Positions 43,041 to 54,781 of a DNA stretch of 64,000 nt are shown piece after piece. The stretch is from positions 1 through 64,000 of the forward strand of contig JAFGQI010000171.1 in the NCBI GenBank assembly GCA_016935755.1, given 5' to 3'. Position numbers and translations under genes: made by a program. The DNA is from Anaerolineales bacterium (GTDB lineage Bacteria > Chloroflexota > Anaerolineae > Anaerolineales > UBA4823). A model generated the notes under the pieces. The model worked only from the letters and a program-made list of their open reading frames with translations, did not search any database and was not told the origin of the DNA. Each line of letters opens with the position of its first letter. Position 1 is the first letter of the stretch.

Positions 43041-43828
43041 TCAGATGCCGACTCCAATTTTGAAACATCCATCCATAAAAGCACATCTTCCGGCTGGCAG
43101 GCAGCCGCCCGATAAAAATGCTCCCATCCCAAAAAGCGCCTCTGGCGTTCGAGCGACGCCTGCAAGATAGGTGATTCTCCGGCCTGGGTGCGGTGACAGG
43201 CGATAGCGGCTATTTTCTGGTCCCAAACAGGCTGCACATCCACCGTTACAGTGACATCTTGGTCGGGCAGGGTGTGCAGTTGGTTCAGCCCCAACTCTCT
43301 GGCAAGAGAATCGGGTACGGCCAGATAGTAGACCGCCGCCAGAGCTTCTAGACCAGCATCTTTCGCCTGCTGATAAGCAGCTAATGTCCACCGGCTCACA
43401 GCAGCATGATCCGGGTGTCCAGATAGCCCGTGGGGCAGCCAGGTCAACAGTACTTGCGGGTGGATTGCCTGGATGCACGCTGCTATCCGGGCGACGCCAT
43501 CTTCCTGGGCAACTCCCGCCAGCCCTCCATCTGTGTATTCCAGCACTTGCGGGGGTTCTAATCCCAGCGCCTGACAGGAACACTGCAGCTCGGCAGTGCG
43601 CACGGCGCCCAATTCTTCTCGAGCGCAGATCGGCGGCTGCCCACATGAGCCTGCCTGGCCGGGCGTGAAGGTTAAAACGTGAACATGCACACCCCGCTGC
43701 GCCAGGAGCGCCAAGGTACCGGCGCAACGAAAAGCCTCGTCATCCGGGTGGGCAAAAACAGCTAACAGGTGGTGTTCAGCCACCGATATTGGTTTTATAC
43801 CTGCGTCAGCAACAGCTGTCTTATTCAA
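43037..43828 (-). CDS. PIG-L family zinc deacetylase
   Basis: 263 residues from TTG 43828; GTG 43783 gives a shorter protein starting VAEHHLLAVFAHPDDE, and TATAAA lies ten bases before it, so the start is uncertain. Zinc ligands are in AHPDDEAF and SGHPDHAAV. The family removes N-acetyl from GlcNAc-containing lipids or thiols such as mycothiol and bacillithiol precursors. No thiol synthesis partner is nearby, so the substrate is open. It follows leuS copy 1 by 21 bases. Confidence 0.85.
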   Translation of the reverse strand: MNKTAVADAGIKPISVAEHHLLAVFAHPDDEAFRCAGTLALLAQRGVHVHVLTFTPGQAGSCGQPPICAREELGAVRTAELQCSCQALGLEPPQVLEYTDGGLAGVAQEDGVARIAACIQAIHPQVLLTWLPHGLSGHPDHAAVSRWTLAAYQQAKDAGLEALAAVYYLAVPDSLARELGLNQLHTLPDQDVTVTVDVQPVWDQKIAAIACHRTQAGESPILQASLERQRRFLGWEHFYRAAACQPEDVLLWMDVSKLESASE

Positions 43829-43849
43829 CTTCTACCTTCGAACCAACAG

Positions 43850-46621
<2,772 letters not shown>

Positions 46622-46622
46622 G

Positions 46623-47432
46623 CTAGGCTCCTTTGGGTGCGATATCGCTTGTCGCAGGTTTCCGTGCGATTATAATCATTCTTCTCGATTCGGTGGAGAT
46701 GGGCTGCCCGTCCCATCCCCCGAAAGATTTCCAAATTTCAAGACCCGCCAGATGCAGCAAATCCCGCATCTCGCAGGGATTGTACAGGCGGACAGAGAAG
46801 GGCTTGTCCCGGCGGACGCCATTGCGGATGACGATGCGCCGGTTGTAAAGTCGCCCGGTCAGGCTGTCAAAAGTGTGGCGGTCGATCATCAGGTTGCCTT
46901 CTTTTTCAGTGACACGATCGGGCATATAACCTTTCAAGTAAGTATCCCGGTTTTGCGTATCAATGATGAGCAATCCACCCGGCTTTAGCGCATGGGCGAT
47001 ATTTTTCAACACCAGCAGGTTCTGCTCATCATCAAAATAGCCGAAGGCGGTGAAAATCAGCAGGACGCGGTCGAAGGCTTCAACATCATCGAGCTGACGC
47101 ATATCGCCCTGGCGGTAATCCACCGCTGCCCCGCGAACAGCCGCGTCCTGGCGGGCCAATTCCAGAAAGCCCTCTGTAAGGTCGATGCCGGTGACCCGGT
47201 GACCCAGGGCTGCCAGGCGGTTGGCATGCCGGCCAAACCCGCAGGCCAAATCGAGAATCTTCATCGGGGTGTTCAGTTCCAGCTCCTGCACCAGAAAGCT
47301 GACCTGCTTCTCGGCGCCTTCCGGGGTGAGCATGTCGCTGTAGAAATACATATAATCATCCACCTGGAAGACCGCCTCAAAATCGAAAGCAGGCTGCTCG
47401 GGTGTTTCAACTGGTGGTTGGGTGGTTTCCAT
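46623..47432 (-). CDS. Class I SAM-dependent methyltransferase
   Basis: 269 residues from ATG 47432, preceded by GAGGAG; the frame is open to 47549 but overlaps the zinc-ribbon gene. Motif I is ILDLACGFGRHANRLAALG, with GIDLTEGFLELA, DYRQGDMRQLD and GGLLIIDTQNRD following. It resembles small-molecule or tRNA-modifying methyltransferases of the Methyltransf_25 group; the substrate cannot be told. Its position between two leucyl-tRNA synthetase genes is notable but may reflect only shared transcription. Confidence 0.88.
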   Translation of the reverse strand: METTQPPVETPEQPAFDFEAVFQVDDYMYFYSDMLTPEGAEKQVSFLVQELELNTPMKILDLACGFGRHANRLAALGHRVTGIDLTEGFLELARQDAAVRGAAVDYRQGDMRQLDDVEAFDRVLLIFTAFGYFDDEQNLLVLKNIAHALKPGGLLIIDTQNRDTYLKGYMPDRVTEKEGNLMIDRHTFDSLTGRLYNRRIVIRNGVRRDKPFSVRLYNPCEMRDLLHLAGLEIWKSFGGWDGQPISTESRRMIIIARKPATSDIAPKGA

Positions 47433-47443
47433 GACTTCTCTCC

Positions 47444-47827
47444 TCAGGCGGCCAAACGCATCAAGAAGGTGTGGCCGCGCTCCATCTCCAGCAAGCCAGC
47501 CCAGACACCCCACACATCCTTGCGGCCCAGGCTGGTGTGAGCGGGGCATTCGCAGCGCGGGTTCTGCGGATCGGGACAGGACTGGATGGCGGACAGAGTT
47601 GAATTGACCGCATCGGGACTGACCCAGTAGCCGATATGGCTCCAGGATTCGGACTCGATCACGCTGTCGCGCGCTTCTTCATACACAGCCAAACCGCGAA
47701 ATGAACAAACTGTGCAGGCTATGACCTGTAAGGCAATCTCACCCGACTGGCGATCTGGCGGCAGTTCGATGGCGGCAATAATCTCTAATGAGTCAGGCGT
47801 CTTGCATTGTGGACATCTAAATGGCAT
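47444..47827 (-). CDS. Zinc-ribbon protein of unknown function
   Basis: 127 residues, ATG preceded by GAGGAATAA. A zinc ribbon is formed by CPQC near the N-terminus and CTVC about 35 residues later. A second cysteine set, CPDPQNPRCECPAH, lies near residue 92. The rest is without clear motifs. It lies eight bases after leuS copy 2 and eleven before the methyltransferase, so it is part of the T-box operon. Function unknown; nucleic acid or protein binding would suit a ribbon. Confidence 0.7.
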   Translation of the reverse strand: MPFRCPQCKTPDSLEIIAAIELPPDRQSGEIALQVIACTVCSFRGLAVYEEARDSVIESESWSHIGYWVSPDAVNSTLSAIQSCPDPQNPRCECPAHTSLGRKDVWGVWAGLLEMERGHTFLMRLAA

Positions 47828-47835
47828 TTATTCCT

Positions 47836-50304
47836 CTACTTCGTGACAATGTTGAACACTTTTCCCGGCACATAAAACACCTGAGCCACCTGCCTGTCCG
47901 CCAGGTAGGGCTGGATTTTTGGCCGGCTGAAAACCAGCTCTCTGGCTTCGTCCGCAGAGGCATCGACCGCCATCTCCACCACATCGCGCAGCTTCCCATC
48001 CACCTGGATCGGCACCTGCACCATTTGATCGGAGGCCAGGGAGGCATCCCAAGCAGGCCAGTTTTGCTGGTGGACGCTGCTGGCATGCCCGGTCAGCTGC
48101 CACAGCTCCTCGGCAATGTGCGGCGCGAGCGGCGCCAGCAGAACCAGCAAGGTCTCCAGGGCCTGGTGATAGCTGGCGCTCTTCCAGGCGCCGGAGCGCT
48201 GCCGCTCGGTCAGAGCGTTGACGAACTCCATCAAGGTCGAGACCATGGTGTTGAAGCGGAAGCCTTCGATGCGTTCGCTCACCCGCCGGATGGTCTTGTG
48301 GGTCAGGCGCAGCAGGTTGGCGTCCTCGCCATCAGCCTGGCTGGAGGGGAGATAAGTCTCGCCAAACAAAGCCCACAGCCGGTTCAAGAAGCGCCGTGCG
48401 CCATTCATTCCCTCCGCACTCCAGGCTATATCCTGATCGAAAGGCGCCATGAACATTTCGTAAACCCGCAGGGCATCCGCGCCATAGCTCTCCACCATGC
48501 TGTCGGGCGTGATGACATTGCGGCGTGACTTGGACATGCGCACGCCATCCGCGCCCAGCAGCTGGCCCTGGTTGAGCAGCTTGCCAAATGGCTCGCGGAA
48601 GGGCACCAGCCCAGCGTCCGCCATGACCTTGGTCCAGAAGCGGGCATAGAGCAGATGCAAGACGGCGTGTTCCGCCCCGCCGACATACAGATCCACCGGC
48701 ATCCAGTAGCGCACCGCCTGGGGATCGAAAGGCGCAGCGGTCTCGTGCGGGCTGGTGAAGCGCAAGAAATACCAGGATGAGCAGGCAAACCCGCCCATCG
48801 TGTCTGTTTCCTGCTGCGCCGGGCCGCCGCAGCGCGGGCAGGAAGTGTGCACAAATTCGGGCAGGCGCGCCAGGGGGGAACGCCCGCTGCCATCCGGCTG
48901 AAAGTTGTCCATCGGCGGCAGCAGCACCGGCAGCTGATCCGCCCGCAGAGGCTGCTCGCCGCAATGCTCGCAGTGCACAATCGGAATGGGAGTGCCCCAA
49001 TAGCGCTGGCGGCTGATCAGCCAATCGCGCATACGGTAGGTCACCTGCGGCCCGCCCGCCCGGCGCGCCTGCAGGTCTTCGCCGATCCGGCGCATCGCGG
49101 CTGAGCTGGTCAGACCATCATACGGGCCAGAGTTCACCAAAGCGCCTTCGCCTGGGTAGGCTTCCGTCCAGGCATTCCCATCCAGGGAGCCGCCGGCGGG
49201 AGGCGCGATCACCACCCGCACCGGCAGACCATACTGCCTGGCGAACTCAAAATCGCGCTGGTCATGGGCCGGGACGCCCATCACCGCTCCGGTACCGTAA
49301 CCGGGCAGGACATAGTCGGCGACCCAGACCGGTACGCGCTCGTCATTCAGTGGGTTGGTGACATACCCACCAGTGAAAACACCGGTCTTGGGGCGGGATT
49401 CGACCATGCGCTCGACTTCGCTCTGGCGAGCCGCCTGATCCACATAGGCCCGCACCTGCTGGCGCTGCTCGGGGGAAGTCAGCGCCTCCACCAGAGGGTG
49501 TTCTGGCGCCAGCACAAAGAAAGTGGCGCCGAAGACGGTATCCGGGCGGGTGGTGAAGACCGGGGCGGGCTGCCCGTCTGAGGTGTGAAAGATGATCTGG
49601 CAGCCCTCGGAGCGACCAATCCAATTGCGCTGCATCAGCTTGATTGGCTCAGGCCAATCCACCGTGTCGAGGCCAGTGATCAGCTCATCGGCATAAGCTG
49701 TGATTTTGAAATACCAGGCAGGGATCTCCCGACGGGCGATGCCCGAGTGGCCGCGCCAGCACACCCCGCCAGCTACCTCATGGCTGGATAGGGTGGTCTG
49801 GCAGACCGGACACCACCACTGCCAGTTCATATCCCGGTAGGCCAACCCGCGCTGGTACAGCAGCAAGAAGAAATACTGCGTCCAGCGATAAAACTCGGGC
49901 CGGGATGAGTCGATCTCTCGCGACCAATCATAGCTGGCTCCGATGAGGGTCATCTGGCGGCGGAAAGTGGCGGTATTCTGATCGGTGGTCTGGCGCGGGT
50001 GCACGCCAAAACGCACGGCGTAATTTTCGGCTGGCTCGCCAAAGGCATCCCAGCCCATCGGGTGCAGCACATTGAACCCGTTCATGCGTTTGTAGCGCGA
50101 GAGGATATCCGTGGGGACATAATTGCGGCAGTGCCCCACGTGCAGCCCGTCCCCGGAGGGATAGGGAAAGAAATCCAGGCAGTAGAATTTTGGCTTATCG
50201 CCGCTCTCACGGGCAAGATAAAGGCCCTGCTCTTCCCAGGTCCGCTGCCATTTTGGCTCAATGACTTGTGGACGGTAAGAAGGCCATTCGACAGGCTGTT
50301 TCAT
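47836..50304 (-). CDS. leuS: Leucyl-tRNA synthetase, copy 2 (T-box regulated)
   Basis: 822 residues from ATG 50304, preceded by GGAGGTG; the frame to 50541 is open only through the T-box leader. The HIGH element is HVGH (55-58) in SGDGLHVGHCRNYVP, and the second signature is RMSKS (near 588, GVRMSKSRRNVITPD), a variant of KMSKS. The zinc site has CPVC and later CWRGH. The editing domain is kept, with TTRPDTVFGATFFVLAPEH and GTGAVMGVPAHDQRDFEF. About 100 residues shorter than copy 1. It heads an operon controlled by uncharged tRNA-Leu. Whether it charges all tRNA-Leu isoacceptors is unknown. Confidence 0.94.
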   Translation of the reverse strand: MKQPVEWPSYRPQVIEPKWQRTWEEQGLYLARESGDKPKFYCLDFFPYPSGDGLHVGHCRNYVPTDILSRYKRMNGFNVLHPMGWDAFGEPAENYAVRFGVHPRQTTDQNTATFRRQMTLIGASYDWSREIDSSRPEFYRWTQYFFLLLYQRGLAYRDMNWQWWCPVCQTTLSSHEVAGGVCWRGHSGIARREIPAWYFKITAYADELITGLDTVDWPEPIKLMQRNWIGRSEGCQIIFHTSDGQPAPVFTTRPDTVFGATFFVLAPEHPLVEALTSPEQRQQVRAYVDQAARQSEVERMVESRPKTGVFTGGYVTNPLNDERVPVWVADYVLPGYGTGAVMGVPAHDQRDFEFARQYGLPVRVVIAPPAGGSLDGNAWTEAYPGEGALVNSGPYDGLTSSAAMRRIGEDLQARRAGGPQVTYRMRDWLISRQRYWGTPIPIVHCEHCGEQPLRADQLPVLLPPMDNFQPDGSGRSPLARLPEFVHTSCPRCGGPAQQETDTMGGFACSSWYFLRFTSPHETAAPFDPQAVRYWMPVDLYVGGAEHAVLHLLYARFWTKVMADAGLVPFREPFGKLLNQGQLLGADGVRMSKSRRNVITPDSMVESYGADALRVYEMFMAPFDQDIAWSAEGMNGARRFLNRLWALFGETYLPSSQADGEDANLLRLTHKTIRRVSERIEGFRFNTMVSTLMEFVNALTERQRSGAWKSASYHQALETLLVLLAPLAPHIAEELWQLTGHASSVHQQNWPAWDASLASDQMVQVPIQVDGKLRDVVEMAVDASADEARELVFSRPKIQPYLADRQVAQVFYVPGKVFNIVTK

Positions 50305-50317
50305 CTTGCACCTCCAA

Positions 50318-50611
50318 ATAAAAAAATCCTTCGCCCAACAGGGACGAAGGATTGCTCCGCGGTACCACCCTGCTTGCGCGGCTTCCCACAAGACCTGTGT
50401 GCGCCGCGCCGCTTTGGGACGCGCTAACGGGCGTAAACCGTCACCCGGCTCAGGCAGACGAACTGCGTTCACCGGAGAAGCCTGCCCCAGTGGGGCAGCA
50501 GGCGAGTTCGGTTTTAAGCAAAGGCTGTGCTCTGCGGGCACTTCGCCGGGCTTCCACCTCGCTCTCCCGGCTCGCTGGCAGATAACCTACTACTCCTGCT
50601 CTGGCCTTAGA
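50318..50611 (-). promoter_or_regulatory. T-box leader (leucine, CUC specifier) with terminator
   Basis: The conserved T-box AGGGTGGTACCGCG lies at 50358-50371. Downstream is a terminator hairpin (50325-50353, ATCCTTCG stem) followed by a run of seven T, then the leuS ribosome site. Upstream, a stem I is recognisable by GAGTAGTAGG, the AGAGCGAGGTGGAAGC distal part and a candidate specifier CTC (50504-50506) in GAACTCG. T-boxes bind uncharged tRNA and prevent termination, so the genes rise when tRNA-Leu charging falls. The specifier assignment is by eye; Leu fits the synthetase downstream. Confidence 0.9.
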
Positions 50612-50617
50612 AACTTT

Positions 50618-50669
50618 AGCGGTCAGCCTCCAGCAGCCGGGCTGGCCCGAAAGCTGAGAACTAACCGCT
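50618..50669 (-). other. Stable hairpin between tRNA-Ala and the T-box
   Basis: AGCGGTTAG and CTGACCGCT pair over nine bases with one G-U, and CCAGC/GCTGG pairs inside. It follows the tRNA by about 14 bases. The T tract after it is poor (AAAGTTTCT), so it may be a weak terminator, a processing site or the base of the T-box leader. TATAAC in front of it could also be a -10 box for the T-box transcript. Confidence 0.4.
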
Positions 50670-50683
50670 GAATGGTTATACTG

Positions 50684-50756
50684 TGGACCCAGAGGGATTC
50701 GAACCCTCGACCTTCTCAATGCCATTGAGACGCGCTCCCAACTGCGCTATGGGCCC
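50684..50756 (-). tRNA. tRNA-Ala (anticodon GGC)
   Basis: 73 nt that fold into a full cloverleaf. The acceptor stem GGGCCCA/TGGGTCC contains the G3-U70 wobble that marks alanine tRNAs. The anticodon loop ATGGCAT inside the stem TCTCA/TGAGA gives GGC, which reads GCC and GCU. The T arm has GGTTCGAATCC. CCA is not encoded. A strong promoter lies 22 bases upstream, and the leucine T-box leader follows. Confidence 0.97.
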
Positions 50757-50778
50757 AGGCTGTTTTCTAAGTTCGGCT

Positions 50779-50807
50779 ATTTTACTCGCGAAGTAATAAT
50801 CCGTCAA
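50779..50807 (-). promoter_or_regulatory. Promoter of tRNA-Ala(GGC)
   Basis: TTGACG (50802-50807), 17-base spacer and TAAAAT (50779-50784), 22 bases before the tRNA. It may also drive the leuS operon if transcription runs on through the T-box leader. Confidence 0.75.
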
Positions 50808-50826
50808 CCGATGGACTGATTTGGAT

Positions 50827-50904
50827 TCAGCCAGCTACTTCGGGAACAGCGCCCAGCAAGAAAATCGCGCATAAAAATATCAGTAAAATAAGTGTCTTTT
50901 TCAT
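50827..50904 (-). CDS. Possible 25-residue secreted/membrane peptide
   Basis: Short frame starting MKKTLILLIFLCAIFLLGAV and ending PEVAG. It reads like a bacterial signal peptide, with two Lys, a hydrophobic core and a small-residue end. The ribosome site is weak (GGAT seven bases upstream). It may be a small membrane peptide, the remnant of a lost secreted protein, or chance. It lies in the 304-base gap between tRNA-Ala(GGC) and mntR. Confidence 0.35.
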   Translation of the reverse strand: MKKTLILLIFLCAIFLLGAVPEVAG

Positions 50905-51060
50905 GGTTATCCAGCTTGACCGGAAAATTCAATTGATTTTTTCTATCTATAATTGTCGAATTATACTTTCGAATTATTTACAACTTTGAGAGCGACCCAA
51001 CGGAAAACGTGCTTGCCGCCTTTGGCAATTTGGGCATTCTTTCATCCCCCGCCCCAAAAC
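50905..51060. other. A+T-rich gap with short direct repeats
   Basis: This part of the mntR-tRNA gap holds no gene. TCGAATTAT occurs twice (50956-50964 and 50969-50977), and TATAAT is readable on the minus strand in that stretch, so it may promote the short frame at 50827-50904. A weak hairpin (TTGCC/GGCAA, 51013-51028) after mntR may end that transcript. Confidence 0.35.
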
Positions 51061-51747
51061 TCAACCGGGAATTTTCTCGACAAAAATCTTGAACGAGATG
51101 GCCAGCCCCAAAGTCACCGGCGCATGTGCGGGCACTTGAACGGTCAGGTTGCTGTCGAAGGGGGAATAGGCGCTGATGATCAGGCGCGCGCCAGGCACCA
51201 GGCCGAGTTCAGCGATATGGCGCAAAAACTGCGGGGATTCGTCGCCCACGCGCAGTACGACCGCCTGCTGGCCGGGACGCAGGCTGAAGAGCGGGTAGGC
51301 TTTATCGTCCGGCATGACCAGGTCGGCGTTGGGGATGGGGTCGCCGTGCGGGTCGCGCTGCGGATGGCCGAGGGCAGCGGCAATGCATGCCTCGAACTTC
51401 TCGGAGATGACGTGTTCGAGGCGGCAGGCTTCCTCGTGGACTTCATCCCAGGTATAGCCGAGGGATTGCGCCAGCCAGGTTTCGAGCAGGCGGTGACGAC
51501 GGATAACTTCCAGGGCGGCGCGTTCACCAGCCGAGGTCAATGTCACACCGCGGTGCTTGTGGTAATTTACCAGGGGCGGGTCGAAGGCGGCCAATTTCTG
51601 CACCATACCGGTGACAGAAGCCGGCGCAATGCCCAGACTCTCGGCCAGGGCGTTGGTGCTGGCGGGCTGTTCGTTTTCGCTTAGGGCATAAATCTGCTTG
51701 AGATAATCCTGGATGGCAGGGGTGAGTGAAGCGCTGATGGATACCAA
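51061..51747 (-). CDS. DtxR/MntR-family metal-dependent repressor
   Basis: 228 residues. The N-terminal winged helix has STNALAESLGIAPASVTGMVQKL. The dimerisation and metal region contains RHRLLETWLAQSLGYTWDEVHEEACRLEH, with the expected His, Glu and Cys ligands, then an SH3-like FeoA domain at the C-terminus (about 150-228). DtxR proteins with Cys in this place respond to Mn or Fe. It is the last gene of the metal-uptake operon, 19 bases after the permease, so it probably represses that operon when metal is ample. Confidence 0.9.
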   Translation of the reverse strand: MVSISASLTPAIQDYLKQIYALSENEQPASTNALAESLGIAPASVTGMVQKLAAFDPPLVNYHKHRGVTLTSAGERAALEVIRRHRLLETWLAQSLGYTWDEVHEEACRLEHVISEKFEACIAAALGHPQRDPHGDPIPNADLVMPDDKAYPLFSLRPGQQAVVLRVGDESPQFLRHIAELGLVPGARLIISAYSPFDSNLTVQVPAHAPVTLGLAISFKIFVEKIPG

Positions 51748-51766
51748 AGGGCCTCCATTCCTGCGG

Positions 51767-52876
51767 TTAAGTTATCAGGGCGGCTTTGGCGCGTTCGCGG
51801 CCAGCCACCGTGAGGGTCAGGATGCCGTTTTGGCGCTGAACCAGCCTGGACTCGACGGAGCGTTGCACCACCTGGGCCGAGAAGTTCTCATCCCAGCGCA
51901 GGTGTTCGCGCAAATGCTCGAAGCGGCTTTCCTGAAGATATTCAGGGGTGTTTTCGTGGTTGAAGAGGTGGATGGTTAGCATGGTTTGGGCAAATTCCCA
52001 TTTTTGGCGGATGCGGCGGCGGGCAACGCTGACCAGCCCGCGTTCGGGGGCGAAGAGGGAGATCAGGAAGAAGATGACCCCGGCCATCGCCGCCATCGAA
52101 CCGGCAATCGAGGCATCGAACAGGTGTGCCAGCCAGTAACCGCTGATGGCCGCCAGCGCCCCAATCAACGCGCTCAGGCCAATCATGCGCCCCAGGTGGT
52201 CGGTCAGCAGGTAGGCAGCGGCGGGCGGGGTGACAATCAGCGCTACCACCAAGATCGAGCCGACAATGTCAAACGCGCCGACCACCGTCAGCGAGACAAG
52301 CGACATCAGGATGTAATGCAGCAGCACTGGCGCAAAACCGAGTGAAGCAGCCAGCCCGGCGTCGAAGGTGGTCAGTTTGAGTTCCTTGTAGAACAGGGTG
52401 ATGAAGAGCAGGTTGGCCAGCAGGATGCCGAGCATGACATACAAGCCGCGCGGGCCAAGGTCGCGTCCGAGGACGATGAAACGGTCGAAGGGAGCAAAAG
52501 CCAGTTCGCCGACCAGCACGGCGTCGGTATCCAGGTGCACGTTGCCAGCGTAGTGGGAAATGAGCAGGATGGCAACGCTGAACAGGGCCGGGAAGACCAG
52601 CCCGATGGCGGCGTCCTCCTTGAAGAGGTGCGTGCGCTCCAATAACGAGATCAGGCTGACGGTGAGAACACCGACCGCCGCCGCACTGAAAATCAGCAGG
52701 GGCGAGTTTAAATCCTCGGTGATGAAGAAGCCAATCACAATCCCCAGCAGGACGGTGTGACTGATAGCGTCGCTCAGCATGCTCATGCGGCGCAGTACCA
52801 GGATGACCCCCGGCAGGGCGCAAGCCGCGGCGGTGATGACGGCAATCAGTTGGATTTCGATTTGCGATGCGCTCAT
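51767..52876 (-). CDS. Metal ABC transporter permease with C-terminal helix-turn-helix-like domain, copy 2
   Basis: 369 residues from ATG 52876, overlapping the previous stop as ATGA; the longer frame to 53344 lies over that gene. About eight to nine helices occupy residues 5-275, with the ABC-3 family SDAISHTVLLGIVIGF and TPPAAAYLLTD. After VSVARRRIRQKWEFAQ comes a soluble tail of about 90 residues ending GILTLTVAGRERAKAAL, which resembles a winged helix. Typical permeases of this family end near 290 residues. It should pass Mn2+ or Zn2+ with its neighbour. Confidence 0.9.
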   Translation of the reverse strand: MSASQIEIQLIAVITAAACALPGVILVLRRMSMLSDAISHTVLLGIVIGFFITEDLNSPLLIFSAAAVGVLTVSLISLLERTHLFKEDAAIGLVFPALFSVAILLISHYAGNVHLDTDAVLVGELAFAPFDRFIVLGRDLGPRGLYVMLGILLANLLFITLFYKELKLTTFDAGLAASLGFAPVLLHYILMSLVSLTVVGAFDIVGSILVVALIVTPPAAAYLLTDHLGRMIGLSALIGALAAISGYWLAHLFDASIAGSMAAMAGVIFFLISLFAPERGLVSVARRRIRQKWEFAQTMLTIHLFNHENTPEYLQESRFEHLREHLRWDENFSAQVVQRSVESRLVQRQNGILTLTVAGRERAKAALIT

Positions 52877-54018
52877 TGCGCCTCCCCGCCAGCCTGGTTG
52901 AGATTGGCTTTTTGACGGGCTGTCTCGACCCCTTGCAGGGTCAGCGCCCAGTTGTATTCGTCTACCTGCTCCACCAATCCCTGTTCCTTCAATCGCAGCA
53001 GGCTGTTCTGCACGCCACCGCGCCCGGCGCTCATGGCGCGCAGGGCCTGGACGCTGTGGGCGTGACGGATATTGCCATGCTGGTTGCCGAGCAGGAACAG
53101 GTCGGCCAGCACGCTTTCCAGGCGTAGTTGGCGTCGGTTGCGCTGCTGACGCACCCAGCCCCAGAACAGGCCGCGGTTGGGCGCCAGGAACATCGAAAAC
53201 AGGACGATGGCGCTGGCGGTCAGCACGACCAACGGTCCGGTGGATAGTCCTGCACCGGTGCTGCTGATCAGCGCCCCGACCAGCCCGGAAATTGCACCAA
53301 AGGAGGCTGAAAGCGCCACCATCACGCCCAGGCGGTCGGTCCACTGGCGGGCGGCGGCGGCAGGAGCGACGACCAAGGCGCTCATCAGCACCACGCCCAC
53401 CGCTTGCAAACCGATCACGATGGCAATCACCAGCAGGGTGGTCAGGATAACATCCAGCGCAGCGACCGGCAGGCCCAGGCTGGCGGCAAATTCGCGATCG
53501 AAAGACAGCAGTTTGAACTCTTTCCAGAAAAAGGCCAGCAGCAGGATGGCAATTATGCCCAGCCCGGCCATCGTCAGCACGTCGCGCACCAGCAGAGTGG
53601 CGGCCTGCCCAAACAAGAAGGTATCCAGCCCGGCCTGGCGCGAATCGGGCAGGCTTTGGGTGTATGTCAGCAGCATCAGCCCAAAGCCGAAAAAGACTGC
53701 AAGCACCAGCCCCAGGGCATTATCCTCTTTAATGCGCGTATTACGGGTAATGGCCGACATCCAGAGCGTTGCCAGCCAGCCGGCGATGGCCGCGCCGAGA
53801 ATCAATACCAGCGCTTCTTTGCTGCGCGTCAGCAGAAAGGCCAGCACCACGCCCGGCAGGGCAGCGTGCGAAATCGCATCGCCGAGCAGGCTTTGCTTGC
53901 GCAAGAGCGCAAACGCTCCCAACGCGCCGCTGACAATGCCCAACACCATTGCGCCCAGGGCCACAGTGCGGATGGTGTAATCGAAAAACAGGTTGTAGAG
54001 TAAATCGCCGAGGCTCAT
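52873..54018 (-). CDS. Metal ABC transporter permease with C-terminal helix-turn-helix-like domain, copy 1
   Basis: 381 residues. The membrane part (to about 285) has [20 protein letters not shown] and [16 protein letters not shown], typical of Mn/Zn/Fe permeases. A soluble tail of about 95 residues follows: [20 protein letters not shown] and [12 protein letters not shown] read like a DNA-binding or dimerising winged helix. A permease-repressor fusion of this general kind is known in Chlamydia (YtgCR). It overlaps the ATPase stop by four bases and pairs with the second permease. Confidence 0.9.
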   Translation of the reverse strand: MSLGDLLYNLFFDYTIRTVALGAMVLGIVSGALGAFALLRKQSLLGDAISHAALPGVVLAFLLTRSKEALVLILGAAIAGWLATLWMSAITRNTRIKEDNALGLVLAVFFGFGLMLLTYTQSLPDSRQAGLDTFLFGQAATLLVRDVLTMAGLGIIAILLLAFFWKEFKLLSFDREFAASLGLPVAALDVILTTLLVIAIVIGLQAVGVVLMSALVVAPAAAARQWTDRLGVMVALSASFGAISGLVGALISSTGAGLSTGPLVVLTASAIVLFSMFLAPNRGLFWGWVRQQRNRRQLRLESVLADLFLLGNQHGNIRHAHSVQALRAMSAGRGGVQNSLLRLKEQGLVEQVDEYNWALTLQGVETARQKANLNQAGGEAQ

Positions 54019-54776
54019 GGCTTGGCCTCCCGTTCGCGTAGGAAGGCGACCCGCCCGCCGTAAGCCAGGCGCAGGTTTTCATCAGTAAAGACCTCGGCTA
54101 CCGGCCCGCTGGCTATCCGGCGCACGTTTATCAGCATGACCCAATCGAAGTATTCGGGGACAGTCTGCAGGTCGTGGTGGACAACCAGCACGGTTTTCCC
54201 GGCGGCGCGCAATTCCTGCAAGAGCGCAATGATGGCGCGCTCGGTGACGGCATCCACGCCCTGGAAGGGTTCATCCATGAAGTAGATGCTGGCATCCTGC
54301 ACCAGCGCCCGCGCCAGGAACACGCGCTGCTGCTGGCCGCCGCTCAACTGGCTGATTTGCCGCTTGGCGAAGGCGCTCATGCCCACTTTCTCGAGGGCTT
54401 CGAGCGCTGCCTGGCGTTCGGCTTTGCCGGGGCGTTTGAACCAGCCCAAGGAGCCATAGCGCCCCATCATCACCACGTCAATCACGGTGGTCGGGAAGTC
54501 CCAATCCACGCTGCCGCGCTGGGGAACGTATCCCACCAGGCGGCGCTGCTCCATATAGGGCTTGCTCCGAATGAGAACCTGCCCGGCGGCAGGTTGGAGC
54601 AACCCCAGGATGGCCTTGATGAGGGTGGTCTTGCCAGCCCCGTTGGGGCCGACAACCGCCATCAGCACGCCTTCCGGCACCTCCAGGTCTACATCCCAAA
54701 GCACCGGTTTTTCTCTGTAGGCCACCGTCAGGTCGGTGACCTGAATGGCAAATGATGGGGCAGCGTTCTGGCCCAT
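54015..54776 (-). CDS. Metal ABC transporter ATPase (Mn/Zn type)
   Basis: 253 residues. Walker A is GPNGAGKTT, the signature [15 protein letters not shown], Walker [13 protein letters not shown] and the H-loop VVHHDLQT. The sequence around [19 protein letters not shown] is typical of the Mn/Zn branch (MntB, ZnuC, SitB). It powers the two permeases encoded next. It starts five bases after the binding protein ends. Confidence 0.95.
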   Translation of the reverse strand: MGQNAAPSFAIQVTDLTVAYREKPVLWDVDLEVPEGVLMAVVGPNGAGKTTLIKAILGLLQPAAGQVLIRSKPYMEQRRLVGYVPQRGSVDWDFPTTVIDVVMMGRYGSLGWFKRPGKAERQAALEALEKVGMSAFAKRQISQLSGGQQQRVFLARALVQDASIYFMDEPFQGVDAVTERAIIALLQELRAAGKTVLVVHHDLQTVPEYFDWVMLINVRRIASGPVAEVFTDENLRLAYGGRVAFLREREAKP

Positions 54777-54781
54777 GAGGG

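Noticed and set aside
50305-50541. N-terminal extension of leuS copy 2
   Set aside because: These codons lie in the T-box leader and terminator; ATG 50304 has a strong ribosome site.
51013-51028. Hairpin TTGCC/GGCAA after the DtxR-type gene
   Set aside because: Only five base pairs and a distant T tract, so too weak to call a terminator.
52877-53344. N-terminal extension of the second metal permease
   Set aside because: It lies over the upstream permease in another phase; ATG 52876 overlaps its stop as ATGA.
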